NCBI GenBank assembly: GCA_027619975.1
Contig: JAQCGX010000006.1
Coordinates: 44,500 to 108,499, forward strand
From: Nitrospinota bacterium
GTDB lineage: Bacteria > Nitrospinota > Nitrospinia > Nitrospinales > VA-1
DNA: 64,000 bases
Reading direction: 5' to 3'
Shown: one piece after another, positions 1 through 7,867 of the stretch
Layout of the letters: each line of letters begins with the position of its first letter
Position numbering within the stretch: the first letter of the stretch is position 1
Notes under the pieces: generated by a model
Databases searched by the model: none
Told to the model about the DNA's origin: nothing
The model's input: the letters and a program-made list of their open reading frames with translations, nothing else
Program-made: the position numbers and the translations under genes

Positions 1-119
1 TTTTTGCAGAACACAGGATCGAATAAAAAAATTTCCTGTTCCTCAAATTCCACCAGGGTGGGCAGGTGATCCACTGTGACACCACATTCCTGGCAAGTTT
101 TGTCGCTTTGATTTCCCAT
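1..119 (-). CDS. partial small protein with CxxC, cut by window edge
   Basis: A reading frame opens at an ATG ending at base 119 and runs off the left edge of the window, so only the first 39 residues are visible. They contain a CQEC pair near residue 9 (CxxC), as in a zinc-ribbon half, followed by an acidic and hydrophobic stretch. It follows mreB on the same strand after 29 bases, so it could be the last gene of that operon. No Shine-Dalgarno sequence is obvious and I do not recognise the family; a chance frame is possible. Confidence 0.4.
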   Translation of the reverse strand, partial: MGNQSDKTCQECGVTVDHLPTLVEFEEQEIFLFDPVFCK

Positions 120-148
120 TGGATGCCGCTATTTTACTCTAATTGGCA

Positions 149-1180
149 TCAATTGATGCAAACTTTTTTCATTTCGTAAAAATTATCCAGGATGGCGCCG
201 GCGCCTTTGCAGATGCTTAGCAGAGGGTCTTCCGGAGTATAAACCTTGAGGGTGGTTTTTTCTTCGACCAGTTTGTCCAGTCCCCGGATGAGAGCGCCGC
301 CGCCCGTCAGGTAGATGCCGTTTGAATGGATATCCGCGGACAATTCAGGCGGAACCTTTTCCAGAGCCCGGAGCACGACGGCAATGATGGTGGCCAGAGG
401 CTCTTTCATCGCTTCACGGATTTCTTCGTCATCAATAACAATGGACATGGGAACCCCGGTTTTTACATTGAGTCCTTTGACTTCCGTGGTCAGTTTTTCC
501 AGGAGGGGATACGCGCTTCCGACCTGTATTTTTACACGCTCGCCTTCAAAAACGCCGATATTCAGGTGATGGTTGAGCCGCATATAGCGCACGATCGCCT
601 CGTCGATTTCGTCACCGGCCAGGCGGACCGATTCTCCATAAGCGATAGCTGAAAGGGAGACGACAGCCACGTCGGTTGTGCCACCGCCGATATCGATCAC
701 CATATTGCCTTCGGGTTTTTGGGCCGGAATGCCAACGCCGATAGCGGCGGCCATGGGTTCTTCCACCAGATGGACCTCGCGCACCCCGGCCATGATGGAC
801 GCGTCGATCACGGCCTTTTTTTCCACCTGGGTGATGCACGAGGGAATTCCCACAACCATTCTGGGCTTGATGAACCGGTGATTTTTCAACACCTTTTTGA
901 TGAAATAACTGATCATGGTATTGGTGATGTCGAAGTCGGCGATCACTCCATCTTTCATGGGCCGGATGGTTTCCAGGCGGGCGTGGGTTCTGCCGTGCAT
1001 TTGTTTGGCCTTTAGACCCACGGCTTCCACTCCCCCGTTTCGGGTGTCAACAGCTACGATAGAAGGTTCATCAAGGACAATGCCACGGCCTTTGGCGTAA
1101 ATCAGGGTATTGGCGGTTCCAAGGTCCATGGCCAGATCGGACGAAAACCAGCCAAAAACTCTATTCATAAAATTAACCAT
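149..1180 (-). CDS. mreB: rod-shape determining protein MreB
   Basis: Actin-like ATPase that polymerises under the inner membrane and directs lateral wall synthesis by the elongasome. The 343 residues match the family length. The phosphate-1 motif DLGTANTLIY is near residue 19, phosphate-2 VIDIGGGTTDVAVV near 161 and the adenosine motif LTGGGALIRGLD near 290. The start at 1180 directly abuts the stop of the upstream GAF/GGDEF gene. A second ATG at 1168 gives MNRVFGWFSSDL, which lines up better with known MreB N-termini, so the true start may be there. mreC and mreD do not follow here; instead the gene closes a PilZ-GAF-GGDEF operon, an unusual context that ties cell shape to signalling proteins by position only. 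Confidence 0.95.
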   Translation of the reverse strand: MVNFMNRVFGWFSSDLAMDLGTANTLIYAKGRGIVLDEPSIVAVDTRNGGVEAVGLKAKQMHGRTHARLETIRPMKDGVIADFDITNTMISYFIKKVLKNHRFIKPRMVVGIPSCITQVEKKAVIDASIMAGVREVHLVEEPMAAAIGVGIPAQKPEGNMVIDIGGGTTDVAVVSLSAIAYGESVRLAGDEIDEAIVRYMRLNHHLNIGVFEGERVKIQVGSAYPLLEKLTTEVKGLNVKTGVPMSIVIDDEEIREAMKEPLATIIAVVLRALEKVPPELSADIHSNGIYLTGGGALIRGLDKLVEEKTTLKVYTPEDPLLSICKGAGAILDNFYEMKKVCIN

Positions 1181-2131
1181 TTATATTGTCACTTTCAGTT
1201 GTTGAGAGGTTCGGACCCACGCAAGACTGATGATGTCGAGGAGGTTTTTTCCCTCATCCGGGTAGGAAGCAAGACCCCATTCGGTGTGTACCTGTAAGGA
1301 GGTGCCGTTGATCGATAAAGGTTTGTTGTCGAATATATCTCTTAGATGAGACTCGATAGAATCCACTTCTTCACGGTTTCTCTTCAATATCATGATCAGA
1401 AATGAGTTGTCGGAATATTTAAATATATTTTTTGGTGATGGAATCCTTTTGGTAAATAAAGAAACCATGCCCCGTAACAGGGAATCGCCAAGTTGGATCC
1501 CATGGGTTTCATAAATTGAGGGCAAATTGGTCAATTGCACGGACAGGAAATGCACTGGCAACGTTCCATCAAAAATTTTCTCGGAGATTGCCTGCTGGCG
1601 GTGGATCAAAAACCGATGATTGTAAACACCGGTGATCGGGTCGCGGTTTTTATCATTGTCCGGTGCGCTCTTCTTTTCGGTGAAAACCTGAGAAGTCGCA
1701 GCTGCCGAGGCGATCATGGACAGGGTATCCAGTTCCGGTTGCGACAATCCGTCAGGGGTCAAAGAGGCGCAAACCAGCACGCCCAGTAAACGGTTATTTT
1801 GCTGGAGGGGTACTGCGGCGACGGACTTGAAAGGCTCTGTTTTTTCCTGGTCAGAAAACAAAGTCATCAGGTTGTTGTCGAAGGCAGTTGATATAATAGG
1901 AGTGGAGCTTTGGGCGCAGGCGCCGATAATTCCAGCTCCTTGAACCACGGTGTAATGTGAAGGGTCTTCCTGAAACCCTCGATGCTCTTGAACTTTCCCA
2001 AAACTATTGCCGTTGAACCAGATGACGGCGAGGGCGTCGCAAATCAGGATGGACGGAGGGATTTCGATCAGACGTCTGGCAATCGCGGCCTGGTCCTGTG
2101 AGTCGGCAAGGAATCGTAAATAGGTGTTCAT
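1181..2131 (-). CDS. GAF domain plus degenerate GGDEF domain protein
   Basis: A signalling protein of 316 residues. An N-terminal GAF-type sensor fold (about residues 10-155) is followed by a GGDEF-like domain that begins at RDPITGVYNHRF. The catalytic loop expected to read GGDEF is replaced by KYSDNSFLI, so cyclase activity is unlikely and the domain may be regulatory or a c-di-GMP/GTP sensor. I chose the ATG at 2131 because it overlaps the stop of the upstream GAF gene as ATGA, the signature of translational coupling. The frame stays open to 2197, so a frameshift that once joined both GAF genes cannot be excluded. The gene ends directly against mreB. Confidence 0.75.
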   Translation of the reverse strand: MNTYLRFLADSQDQAAIARRLIEIPPSILICDALAVIWFNGNSFGKVQEHRGFQEDPSHYTVVQGAGIIGACAQSSTPIISTAFDNNLMTLFSDQEKTEPFKSVAAVPLQQNNRLLGVLVCASLTPDGLSQPELDTLSMIASAAATSQVFTEKKSAPDNDKNRDPITGVYNHRFLIHRQQAISEKIFDGTLPVHFLSVQLTNLPSIYETHGIQLGDSLLRGMVSLFTKRIPSPKNIFKYSDNSFLIMILKRNREEVDSIESHLRDIFDNKPLSINGTSLQVHTEWGLASYPDEGKNLLDIISLAWVRTSQQLKVTI

Positions 2132-2598
2132 TGTCCGTATGGAAAGCACGCTTTGTTCCCCTCGGCGGGCGACGGTCTTTCCTGAAACAGGTGCCATGCG
2201 ATTTGTTCCGCAAATCCACTGACGATTTTTTGCAGCTTGGGGGAAAAGCTGTAAGCATCTTTTGTGGCTATCACCAGCACCCCCTCAATATCATCATGAA
2301 TGACGGGGACGATAAGAAAGCTTTTCAAATTCTCAGTGCTATTAAAAATATCCAGTTCGTCGGCTTCGGTATCGAAGTGATCGATGACCATCGGCATTTT
2401 ACTTTTAATGGCCTTGTGGATGGGGCCGTGAGTGAACGGGATTTTTGCTTTAAGGGTGAGATTCGGGTTTAAGGAAAAATGTTCCCGCAGAGAAAAAGTT
2501 TCCTCTTTACGATTCGCGGAATACAAAGCCGTTGTGTAAGCGTTTGTAACGTTGCTGGTCAGCTCGACCAAGTGCGAAAAGATATTGGAAATGGCCAT
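2128..2598 (-). CDS. stand-alone GAF domain protein
   Basis: A protein of 156 residues that is essentially one GAF domain: a helix, then strands with IKSKMPMVIDHF and LKSFLIVPVIHDDIEGVLVIAT, and a C-terminal helix ending in IAWHLFQE. No enzymatic domain is fused. Its stop codon overlaps the start of the GAF/GGDEF gene (ATGA), so the two products are probably made together. The last 16 residues after LFQE are proline- and glycine-containing and look unstructured. The alternative reading is that both frames were one tandem-GAF protein broken by a frameshift in 2131-2180. Confidence 0.7.
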   Translation of the reverse strand: MAISNIFSHLVELTSNVTNAYTTALYSANRKEETFSLREHFSLNPNLTLKAKIPFTHGPIHKAIKSKMPMVIDHFDTEADELDIFNSTENLKSFLIVPVIHDDIEGVLVIATKDAYSFSPKLQKIVSGFAEQIAWHLFQERPSPAEGNKACFPYGQ

Positions 2599-2681
2599 AA
2601 TATTTTAGGGTTGAGTTCCTGGTCCCCGATCAAGAGAGAACTGTGATTGAGGGAGAGTTTATTGAAAAAGAAATTTAAAAT

Positions 2682-3137
2682 CTACCACGGTTTTTTAAGC
2701 ATTTCTCTATAGGCACGCACAACTTGTCTGTCCACAGATTTGGCTCCGACCTCGTATTCCCAATGAGAATGCTGATGGTTCTCTTTTACGCGAACCGCCT
2801 GACAATTGATGCTTCGTTGTTCTCCGTTGGAGGGGGAGCGAAATGTGACAGCCAGAATATCGTTATTGATGATCGGGGCTTCCGTTGTGAAGAGCAGCCC
2901 GCTGGTAGATAAATCGCGGATTGTGATTCGATGTTCCTTGTGAAAAAACTCCGACTCTCTTTCTATGTTAGCTGTCGCGGAGATTCTCACCTTGGCTCGC
3001 TGGCCGCTTCTTCTCCTCAATTCGGTATTGAGTTTGTTCTGGATAATTTGGTCCAGGACCCGTCTGAACTGTTTGAGTTCCTTGACCGGAAGGGTTTCCA
3101 GAAAGGATAAAATTTTTTTTCTCATGTCTGTTATCAT
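2682..3137 (-). CDS. PilZ domain protein (putative c-di-GMP receptor)
   Basis: A 151-residue protein. The N-terminal 45 residues form a charged helical segment (KKILSFLETLPVKELKQF); a PilZ barrel follows with the c-di-GMP motifs RAKVR (RxxxR) and DLSTSG (DxSxxG) about 30 residues apart. The start at 3137 has an AAGAG about 7 bases upstream and lies downstream of the predicted transcription start near 3224. An in-frame start at 3263 lies upstream of that promoter's transcription start and is therefore rejected; 3125 is a further alternative. First gene of the operon that continues into the GAF genes and mreB. Confidence 0.82.
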   Translation of the reverse strand: MITDMRKKILSFLETLPVKELKQFRRVLDQIIQNKLNTELRRRSGQRAKVRISATANIERESEFFHKEHRITIRDLSTSGLLFTTEAPIINNDILAVTFRSPSNGEQRSINCQAVRVKENHQHSHWEYEVGAKSVDRQVVRAYREMLKKPW

Positions 3138-3230
3138 CACTCTTGGAAAAGAGGGGGGGGGTACCCCGGGAAAAAATAAAACGTGAAATGTGATTGGCGC
3201 AGAATCGAGAAAAGAACTTCCTTGGCGATC

Positions 3231-3259
3231 ATCATATATTGATGGAAAATAGGTGTCAA
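3231..3259 (-). promoter_or_regulatory. sigma-70 promoter of the PilZ-GAF-mreB operon
   Basis: On the minus strand a perfect -35 TTGACA (3254-3259) is followed by exactly 17 bases and a -10 TATGAT (3231-3236). Transcription would start near 3224, about 85 bases before the PilZ start codon. Confidence 0.7.
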
Positions 3260-3328
3260 TCATTTATAGTGTTATCTGACAATTTTGGTTTAAAACATAT
3301 AGAGAATTGGGCAGGTCGATGAATTTTC

Positions 3329-3357
3329 TTGACAGAAAAATAACACGTTACTATACT
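3329..3357 (+). promoter_or_regulatory. sigma-70 promoter of the tRNA genes
   Basis: TTGACA (3329-3334), a 17-base spacer and TATACT (3352-3357), followed by a C-rich stretch. It sits about 50 bases upstream of tRNA-Val. The strength of the match and the position suggest that it drives both tRNA genes. A G/C-rich discriminator is typical of stringently controlled stable-RNA promoters; control is an inference. Confidence 0.75.
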
Positions 3358-3410
3358 TCCCCCTTCCTGTTTCTGTTTTGGCAACTTGATGTTGCGGGAA
3401 ATTTCATAAT

Positions 3411-3486
3411 GGGCGAATAGCTCAGCTGGGAGAGCATCGGCCTTACAAGCCGAGGGTCACAGGTTCGAGCCCTGTTTCGCCCACCA
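3411..3486 (+). tRNA. tRNA-Val (anticodon TAC)
   Basis: Complete cloverleaf of 76 bases: acceptor GGGCGAA pairs with TTCGCCC, D-arm GCTC/GAGC, anticodon stem TCGGC/GCCGA around loop CTTACAA (anticodon TAC, Val), T-arm ACAGG/CCTGT with TTCGAGC loop. The CCA end is encoded in the DNA (3484-3486). Confidence 0.97.
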
Positions 3487-3641
3487 TTTTGACCTTTTGG
3501 TCCAGGCGCACTTATTTTGCATAGCAGGCAAAGGGGTCGCCAAAACCAAAGGAAGATCAAAGATTGTTCGAGTTCTTTAGATAGTATTAGAAAGAATTCT
3601 GGTATTATTTATCACGATCAGATAATAAAGAATAAAATTGC

Positions 3642-3718
<77 letters not shown>

Positions 3719-3732
3719 TTTTATTAGAAACA

Positions 3733-3765
3733 GGGTTTACGGTTTTGACCGTAAGCCCTTTTTTT
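3733..3765 (+). terminator. rho-independent terminator after tRNA-Asp
   Basis: Inverted repeat GGGTTTACGGT / ACCGTAAGCCC with a short loop and one G-T pair, followed by a run of seven T. It lies 15 bases after the tRNA and ends the tRNA transcript. Confidence 0.9.
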
Positions 3766-3804
3766 GTTTTCAATGATGTCCAGGGAACCATTGAGTGAAT
3801 TTCT

Positions 3805-4584
3805 TCAGGAAACGATATCGAGAAGATTGCCTTTTCCCGTGGTGTCAGAGAAATTTTCAAAGATATTCTGAATTCGGGAGTTAGGCTTGGCAGGTCGTGA
3901 CGTTTCGGAAGTTTGCTGAGCCTCTTTTATGGGCGTGGTTGCCCCGGCGCCTGATGCAGGAGTTGTCGATTCAGTTTCTTCGGTCCGTTGTTCGCGAATT
4001 TCCTTGCGGGCTTCGGCTTCCATACGGGATGCCTGGGCGGCCACTTGCCTATCCTGCGCGGAAGGATTCGCGGGAGCCGTGGCGGCGCGTTTGATGGTCT
4101 GCGCCTTGGTGAGCGTGGCCTGGGGGTTTCCAGAGACTTCAGACGTGTCGATCCGAACTTCTCCACCCACAGCATAAGGTTTGCCGTCGGGGCCGGTTTG
4201 AAATTCGAAGGATGGCGGGCCTTTGGCGTACGGTCCGGCGGCGGCCAGATGCGCCTGTTCGTGAGCCCGCACTTCCCGATCGCGGGTTTTGAGTTCGGTC
4301 AGAGCCTGCCTTTCTTCTTGAGAAAGGTCCGCTTCGGTGCGCGGGGTAACCTGATTTTTCGTTCCGCTATTTTCACCTTCGCCGTTATTTTCCAGCCCAC
4401 CTTCAGAGGTATGGGAAGCGAGCCTTGCCGCAAGCGGTGAGACACCGGAAAGAGAGACTCGGTCTTCTTCTGTTAGCCTCTGCTCCAGAAGCTTTTTTTG
4501 CGCTTCTTCCTCGTCGCAATCTTTGCAGGATTTGCCGCTAACGGTTTGAAGAACCGTCTGGGTTTGAATGATTTCTGTTTTCAT
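3805..4584 (-). CDS. SprA-related protein with HEQAH motif (putative metalloprotease family)
   Basis: A 259-residue protein. A low-complexity, acidic N-terminal third precedes a conserved core at about residues 90-165: LTELKTRDREVRAHEQAH, then AAGPYAKGPPSFEFQTGPDGKPYAVGGEV. This is the hallmark of the SprA-related family (PF12118), described as a putative metalloprotease from the HExxH-like HEQAH. The C-terminal 90 residues are Ala/Glu/Thr-rich and probably disordered. No signal peptide is visible. A KSCKDCDE element near residue 18 gives a CxxC. Function in this organism is unknown. It lies convergent with the tRNA genes and divergent from phoB. Confidence 0.75.
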   Translation of the reverse strand: MKTEIIQTQTVLQTVSGKSCKDCDEEEAQKKLLEQRLTEEDRVSLSGVSPLAARLASHTSEGGLENNGEGENSGTKNQVTPRTEADLSQEERQALTELKTRDREVRAHEQAHLAAAGPYAKGPPSFEFQTGPDGKPYAVGGEVRIDTSEVSGNPQATLTKAQTIKRAATAPANPSAQDRQVAAQASRMEAEARKEIREQRTEETESTTPASGAGATTPIKEAQQTSETSRPAKPNSRIQNIFENFSDTTGKGNLLDIVS

Positions 4585-4688
4585 GAGGAGCCGGTACCAA
4601 TGACGCCGATGTTTGGAGAGTTATGTGACTTCTGGCTACAAGGTATTTTTTGCAAACAATAACCCAATCATTAGATCGGCTGAAATTA

Positions 4689-4718
4689 TTGAAACTTTAG
4701 ACTTTAAATGATTATAAA
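4689..4718 (+). promoter_or_regulatory. candidate promoter of phoBR
   Basis: TTGAAA (4689-4694), an 18-base spacer and TATAAA (4713-4718), upstream of phoB on its strand. Immediately after it lies a perfect 16-bp palindrome, which could act as an operator. Confidence 0.4.
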
Positions 4719-4724
4719 GAGATT

Positions 4725-4740
4725 TTTCATTATAATGAAA
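4725..4740. promoter_or_regulatory. perfect 16-bp palindrome, possible operator upstream of phoB
   Basis: TTTCATTATAATGAAA reads the same on both strands. It sits just downstream of the candidate phoB promoter, where a dimeric repressor would block transcription. A second, spaced inverted repeat (ATGAGA ... TCTCAT) follows at about 4749-4773. The cognate regulator is not known. Confidence 0.35.
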
Positions 4741-4779
4741 GTGTTGATATGAGAGATCTGATATTAATCTCATTTAGTG

Positions 4780-4801
4780 CTAACATGTTTCTCATTGAAG
4801 C
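4780..4801 (+). promoter_or_regulatory. weak candidate Pho box in the phoB leader
   Basis: CTAACATGTTT is followed 11 bases later by CTCATTGAAGC. The first repeat shares its first eight bases with the convincing pstS Pho box, while the second is degenerate. It would imply autoregulation of phoBR. Confidence 0.25.
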
Positions 4802-4869
4802 ACTGTCTTATGAAGTCATTGCAAAAGCCTGAACGCTTTCATAAAACCAACGAGCAAATAGAGCCGGTT

Positions 4870-5556
4870 ATGTCTAGAGAAAACATTTTGGTTGTCGAGG
4901 ACGAAAAGGACATTCAAGAGCTGATCCGTTACAATCTTGCCAGCGAATTGTATAACGTCACCTGTGTGGGTTCCGGGGAGGATGCCTTGAAAACCGCAAG
5001 GTCACAGCTTCCCGATCTGATGGTGCTGGATTTGATGTTACCCGGAGTCGATGGATTGGAAGTCTGCCGAAGGATGAAGCAGGATGCGACGACGGCGCAT
5101 ATCCCCATCATCATGCTCACCGCCAAGGGAGATGAATCGGACATTGTTGCCGGCCTGGAGCTTGGCGCCGATGATTATGTGACCAAGCCTTTCAACCTGA
5201 AAGTATTTGTGACCCGGGTGCGTGCCGTTCTCAGGAGAGGCAAAAACGGTCCTCCCAAAGAGGAAGAAGTCTTGCGATTTCCTGAACTGGAAATCCATCC
5301 CGGTCGCCATGAGGTGCTGGTGAATGGACAACCCATTTCTTTGACCTTCACCGAATTCAGTATTCTCCAGTTTCTTGCGGGCCGGCCTGGGTGGGTGTTC
5401 ACCCGCTATCAGATCGTGGAAGCCGTAAGGGGAGATGATTATGCAGTCACCGAGCGTTCGGTGGATTTTCAGGTGGTGGGGTTGCGTAAAAAACTGGCAT
5501 CCGCGGCGGGACGCATCGAAACCGTTCGCGGAGTGGGTTACCGGTTCAAGGAATAG
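4870..5556 (+). CDS. phoB: phosphate regulon response regulator PhoB
   Basis: OmpR-class response regulator of 228 residues. The receiver domain begins at once (NILVVEDEKD), with the phospho-acceptor Asp in VLDLMLPGVDG, the Thr in MLTAKG and the Lys in VTKPF. A winged-helix DNA-binding domain fills about residues 130-228 (LTFTEFSILQFL ... IETVRGVGYRFKE). The ATG at 4870 places the receiver at the N-terminus as usual; the frame is open further upstream to 4777 but adds residues without homology. The assignment to PhoB rather than another OmpR family member rests on the adjoining PhoR-type kinase and nearby pst operon. The start of phoR follows two bases after the stop. Confidence 0.88.
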   Translation: MSRENILVVEDEKDIQELIRYNLASELYNVTCVGSGEDALKTARSQLPDLMVLDLMLPGVDGLEVCRRMKQDATTAHIPIIMLTAKGDESDIVAGLELGADDYVTKPFNLKVFVTRVRAVLRRGKNGPPKEEEVLRFPELEIHPGRHEVLVNGQPISLTFTEFSILQFLAGRPGWVFTRYQIVEAVRGDDYAVTERSVDFQVVGLRKKLASAAGRIETVRGVGYRFKE

Positions 5557-5558
5557 TT

Positions 5559-7331
5559 ATGGTCAAAAAAAGGCTCTTGTGGCAGCTTTATCCAACCTAT
5601 CTGCTGATCACCCTGTTGGCTTTGATTTCCATCGGGTGGTATGCGCTGAGTTCTCTGCAAGAATTTTATTACGATCGGACCTCGATGGATCTCGAAGTTC
5701 GGGCCCGGCTGGTGGAACGCCTGGTTGCAGACCAATTTTCCGAAAAAGATAAATCGCGGCTCGATTCCCTGAGCAAGGAAGTGGGCAAGAGTGCTTCCAT
5801 GCGCGTGACCCTGATTCAACCCACAGGCGAGGTGCTTGGCGATTCCCACGAAGACCCGGCGCGTATGGATAACCACGGAGACCGTCCGGAAATTAAGGAA
5901 TCTCTTTCTGGTAACAGAGGCGTGTCGGTTCGTTTCAGTCATACCCTCCAGAAAAAGATGATGTACCTGGCCATCCCGGTCAAGAGTGAGGGGAAGATTA
6001 TTGGCGTGGTGCGAACCTCTCTTTCGATCACCTTTATAGATAACGCACTCCGGTCGATCGAGATCAAAATTGCCTGGGGAGCATTGGCCGTGGCTCTGTT
6101 TGCCGCGATCGTCAGCCTCGGCGTTTCACGGCGAATCAGCCGGCCCTTGGAATTGATGAAAAAGGCGGCGGAAGAATTCGCCCGAGGAGGCGTTCCCGGA
6201 AAAATTCCGGTTTCCGGCTCTTTGGAGATTGCCGGGTTGGGAGAAGCTCTCAACCAAATGGCCCGACAGCTGGACTACCGCATCCGCGGTATTACCGAGG
6301 AGCGCAACGAACGCGAAGCGGTACTCTTCAGTATGGTCGAGGGGGTGTTCTCCGTGGATGTGGCAGAGCGCTTTATCAGTATGAACCAGGCGGCGGCGCA
6401 ATTGATTGGTGTCGATATTAAGAATTTTAGGAGGAAAAGCGTTCAAGAGTTGGTCCGCAATAACGAGCTTCAGAAGTTTGTGAAAAAAGCCCTGAACAGC
6501 CGGGAAGTGGTGGAGACGGATTTTGTTTTACAAGGCCCCCAGGAGCGGAATCTGCAAGCGCGTGGAACGGTCTTGAAGGACGCCAGTGACAATAGAATCG
6601 GCGCGTTGATTGTATTGAATGACGTGACGAGGCTCCGGCGGCTGGAGAATATGCGCCGCGATTTTGTCGCCAATGTCTCGCATGAAATCAAGACCCCGAT
6701 CACGGCCATCAAGGGGTTTGTGGATACTCTCATGAAAGGGGCGATCAACAATCAAAAAGACGCCCTGCGGTTTCTGGATATTATTGGAAGGCAGGTGGAT
6801 CGGTTGAATGCCATTATTGACGACCTGCTCAGCCTGTCCAAGCTGGAGCAGGACCCCGATCATTTTGTCCTGCAAATGGAAGAAGTGGAATTAAATAATG
6901 TGTTGCAGTCCGCGATTCAGGCTTGTTCCAACCGCGCCGCCCAGCAGAGTGCAACCATCGATTTGCTCTGCGCTGATAATATTAAGATAAAAATCAATCG
7001 GCAACTGATCGAGCAGGCGGTTGTCAACCTGGTGGACAACGCCGTGAAATACAGCGGACAAGAAAAACGGGTGGAGGTTGTGGGCGAACAACAAGATAAT
7101 ACGATCGTCATCCGGGTTCGCGATTTTGGGAATGGCATCGGTAAAGACCATTTGCCGCGTCTGTTCGAGAGATTTTACCGGGTCGATCAGGCCCGCAGCC
7201 GGGATCTGGGAGGCACGGGCCTCGGCCTCGCCATCGTCAAACATATCGCCCAGGTCCACAAAGGTTCCGTCAAAGCCGACAGCACCCTGGGCAAGGGCAG
7301 TACCTTCTCAATCACTCTTCCGAAAATTTAA
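5559..7331 (+). CDS. phoR: phosphate regulon sensor histidine kinase PhoR
   Basis: Membrane histidine kinase of 590 residues. One membrane helix (residues 8-30), an extracytoplasmic sensor segment, a second helix (about 168-190), HAMP, a PAS domain (about 250-360), then HisKA with phospho-acceptor His375 in NVSHEIKTPITAIKGF. The ATPase domain has the N box NLVDNAVKYS near 489, the G1 box DFGNGIG and the G2 box GGTGLGLAIV. AAGGAA lies 7 bases before the ATG. The periplasmic segment is longer than in enteric PhoR and resembles the Bacillus/PnpS arrangement. The stop codon TAA overlaps the TTAA that flanks a MITE-like repeat, so the gene ends exactly at the repeat insertion. Confidence 0.88.
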   Translation: MVKKRLLWQLYPTYLLITLLALISIGWYALSSLQEFYYDRTSMDLEVRARLVERLVADQFSEKDKSRLDSLSKEVGKSASMRVTLIQPTGEVLGDSHEDPARMDNHGDRPEIKESLSGNRGVSVRFSHTLQKKMMYLAIPVKSEGKIIGVVRTSLSITFIDNALRSIEIKIAWGALAVALFAAIVSLGVSRRISRPLELMKKAAEEFARGGVPGKIPVSGSLEIAGLGEALNQMARQLDYRIRGITEERNEREAVLFSMVEGVFSVDVAERFISMNQAAAQLIGVDIKNFRRKSVQELVRNNELQKFVKKALNSREVVETDFVLQGPQERNLQARGTVLKDASDNRIGALIVLNDVTRLRRLENMRRDFVANVSHEIKTPITAIKGFVDTLMKGAINNQKDALRFLDIIGRQVDRLNAIIDDLLSLSKLEQDPDHFVLQMEEVELNNVLQSAIQACSNRAAQQSATIDLLCADNIKIKINRQLIEQAVVNLVDNAVKYSGQEKRVEVVGEQQDNTIVIRVRDFGNGIGKDHLPRLFERFYRVDQARSRDLGGTGLGLAIVKHIAQVHKGSVKADSTLGKGSTFSITLPKI

Positions 7332-7553
7332 GGGCACCTCTAAAAATTAGTTTTTAAAAGGGAATTGAACATTGTAAAGAGTTTCTTAAATCAGTGGCAC
7401 GGGCGACCTATCCTTAAATTTTATGCGGAAGTGCGGAATTTAATTCCGCCTTTCCAGCCCGTGCGGACAGGCTGGAAAGCCTGTCCCACTATAACAAAGA
7501 CACTTCTTTGAATTGACGATATAAGAACATTTAGTCAATTTTTAGAGGTGCCC
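7332..7553 (+). mobile_element. MITE-like repeat, copy 1 (222 bp)
   Basis: Both ends carry a perfect 17-bp inverted repeat GGGCACCTCTAAAAATT, and TTAA flanks each side (7328-7331 and 7554-7557), consistent with a target duplication. There is no reading frame inside. The interior shares CAGTGGCACGGGCGACCTA and CCTGTCCCACT with the other copies, but between them holds a private segment with two extra hairpins (GCGGAATT/AATTCCGC and CCAGCC/GGCTGG), making this copy about 45 bp longer. It starts inside the phoR stop codon region and may end that transcript. Confidence 0.85.
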
Positions 7554-7629
7554 TTAAGAACCCTCGGTCGGTCTTATTTGAGCAATCGTTTTTTGGTTGA
7601 ATCGTAGTATCCTGTCCGAATGGGTATTT

Positions 7630-7760
7630 TTACAAATCCCCCCCCGCCCCCTTCATGGAAGGGGGAGCCTCTTTATTCCCCCTTTGTAAAGTACCCGTGC
7701 CGGGCATGAGAGCTAATGTTAAATATCACAGGGGTTAGGGGGATTTTAAGAGGGGTGCGT
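7630..7760. repeat. G/C-run intergenic hairpin region
   Basis: A stretch with long C and G runs: CCCCCTTC/GAAGGGGG hairpin, short TTTACAAA/TTTGTAAA inverted repeat around it, and a later GGGGTTAGGGGGATTT that can pair with the upstream AAATCCCCCC. No frame. It looks like a second palindromic intergenic repeat, with a single copy in this window. The 841 bases between phoR and modA hold this, the repeat copy 1, a relict frame and the modA control region. Confidence 0.45.
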
Positions 7761-7867
7761 TTAAAATTAAAAATCGTGGGATCATAGGTAGGATTTTTTC
7801 TGAGAAAGGACACTTGAATTCCCCGTTCCAATCCGAGACCTCTTGAAACTAGCTTTTTCTACCATTC

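Noticed and set aside
2128..2197. Frameshift joining the two GAF frames into one gene
   Set aside because: The ATGA junction fits normal coupling, so I keep two genes; a frameshift remains possible.
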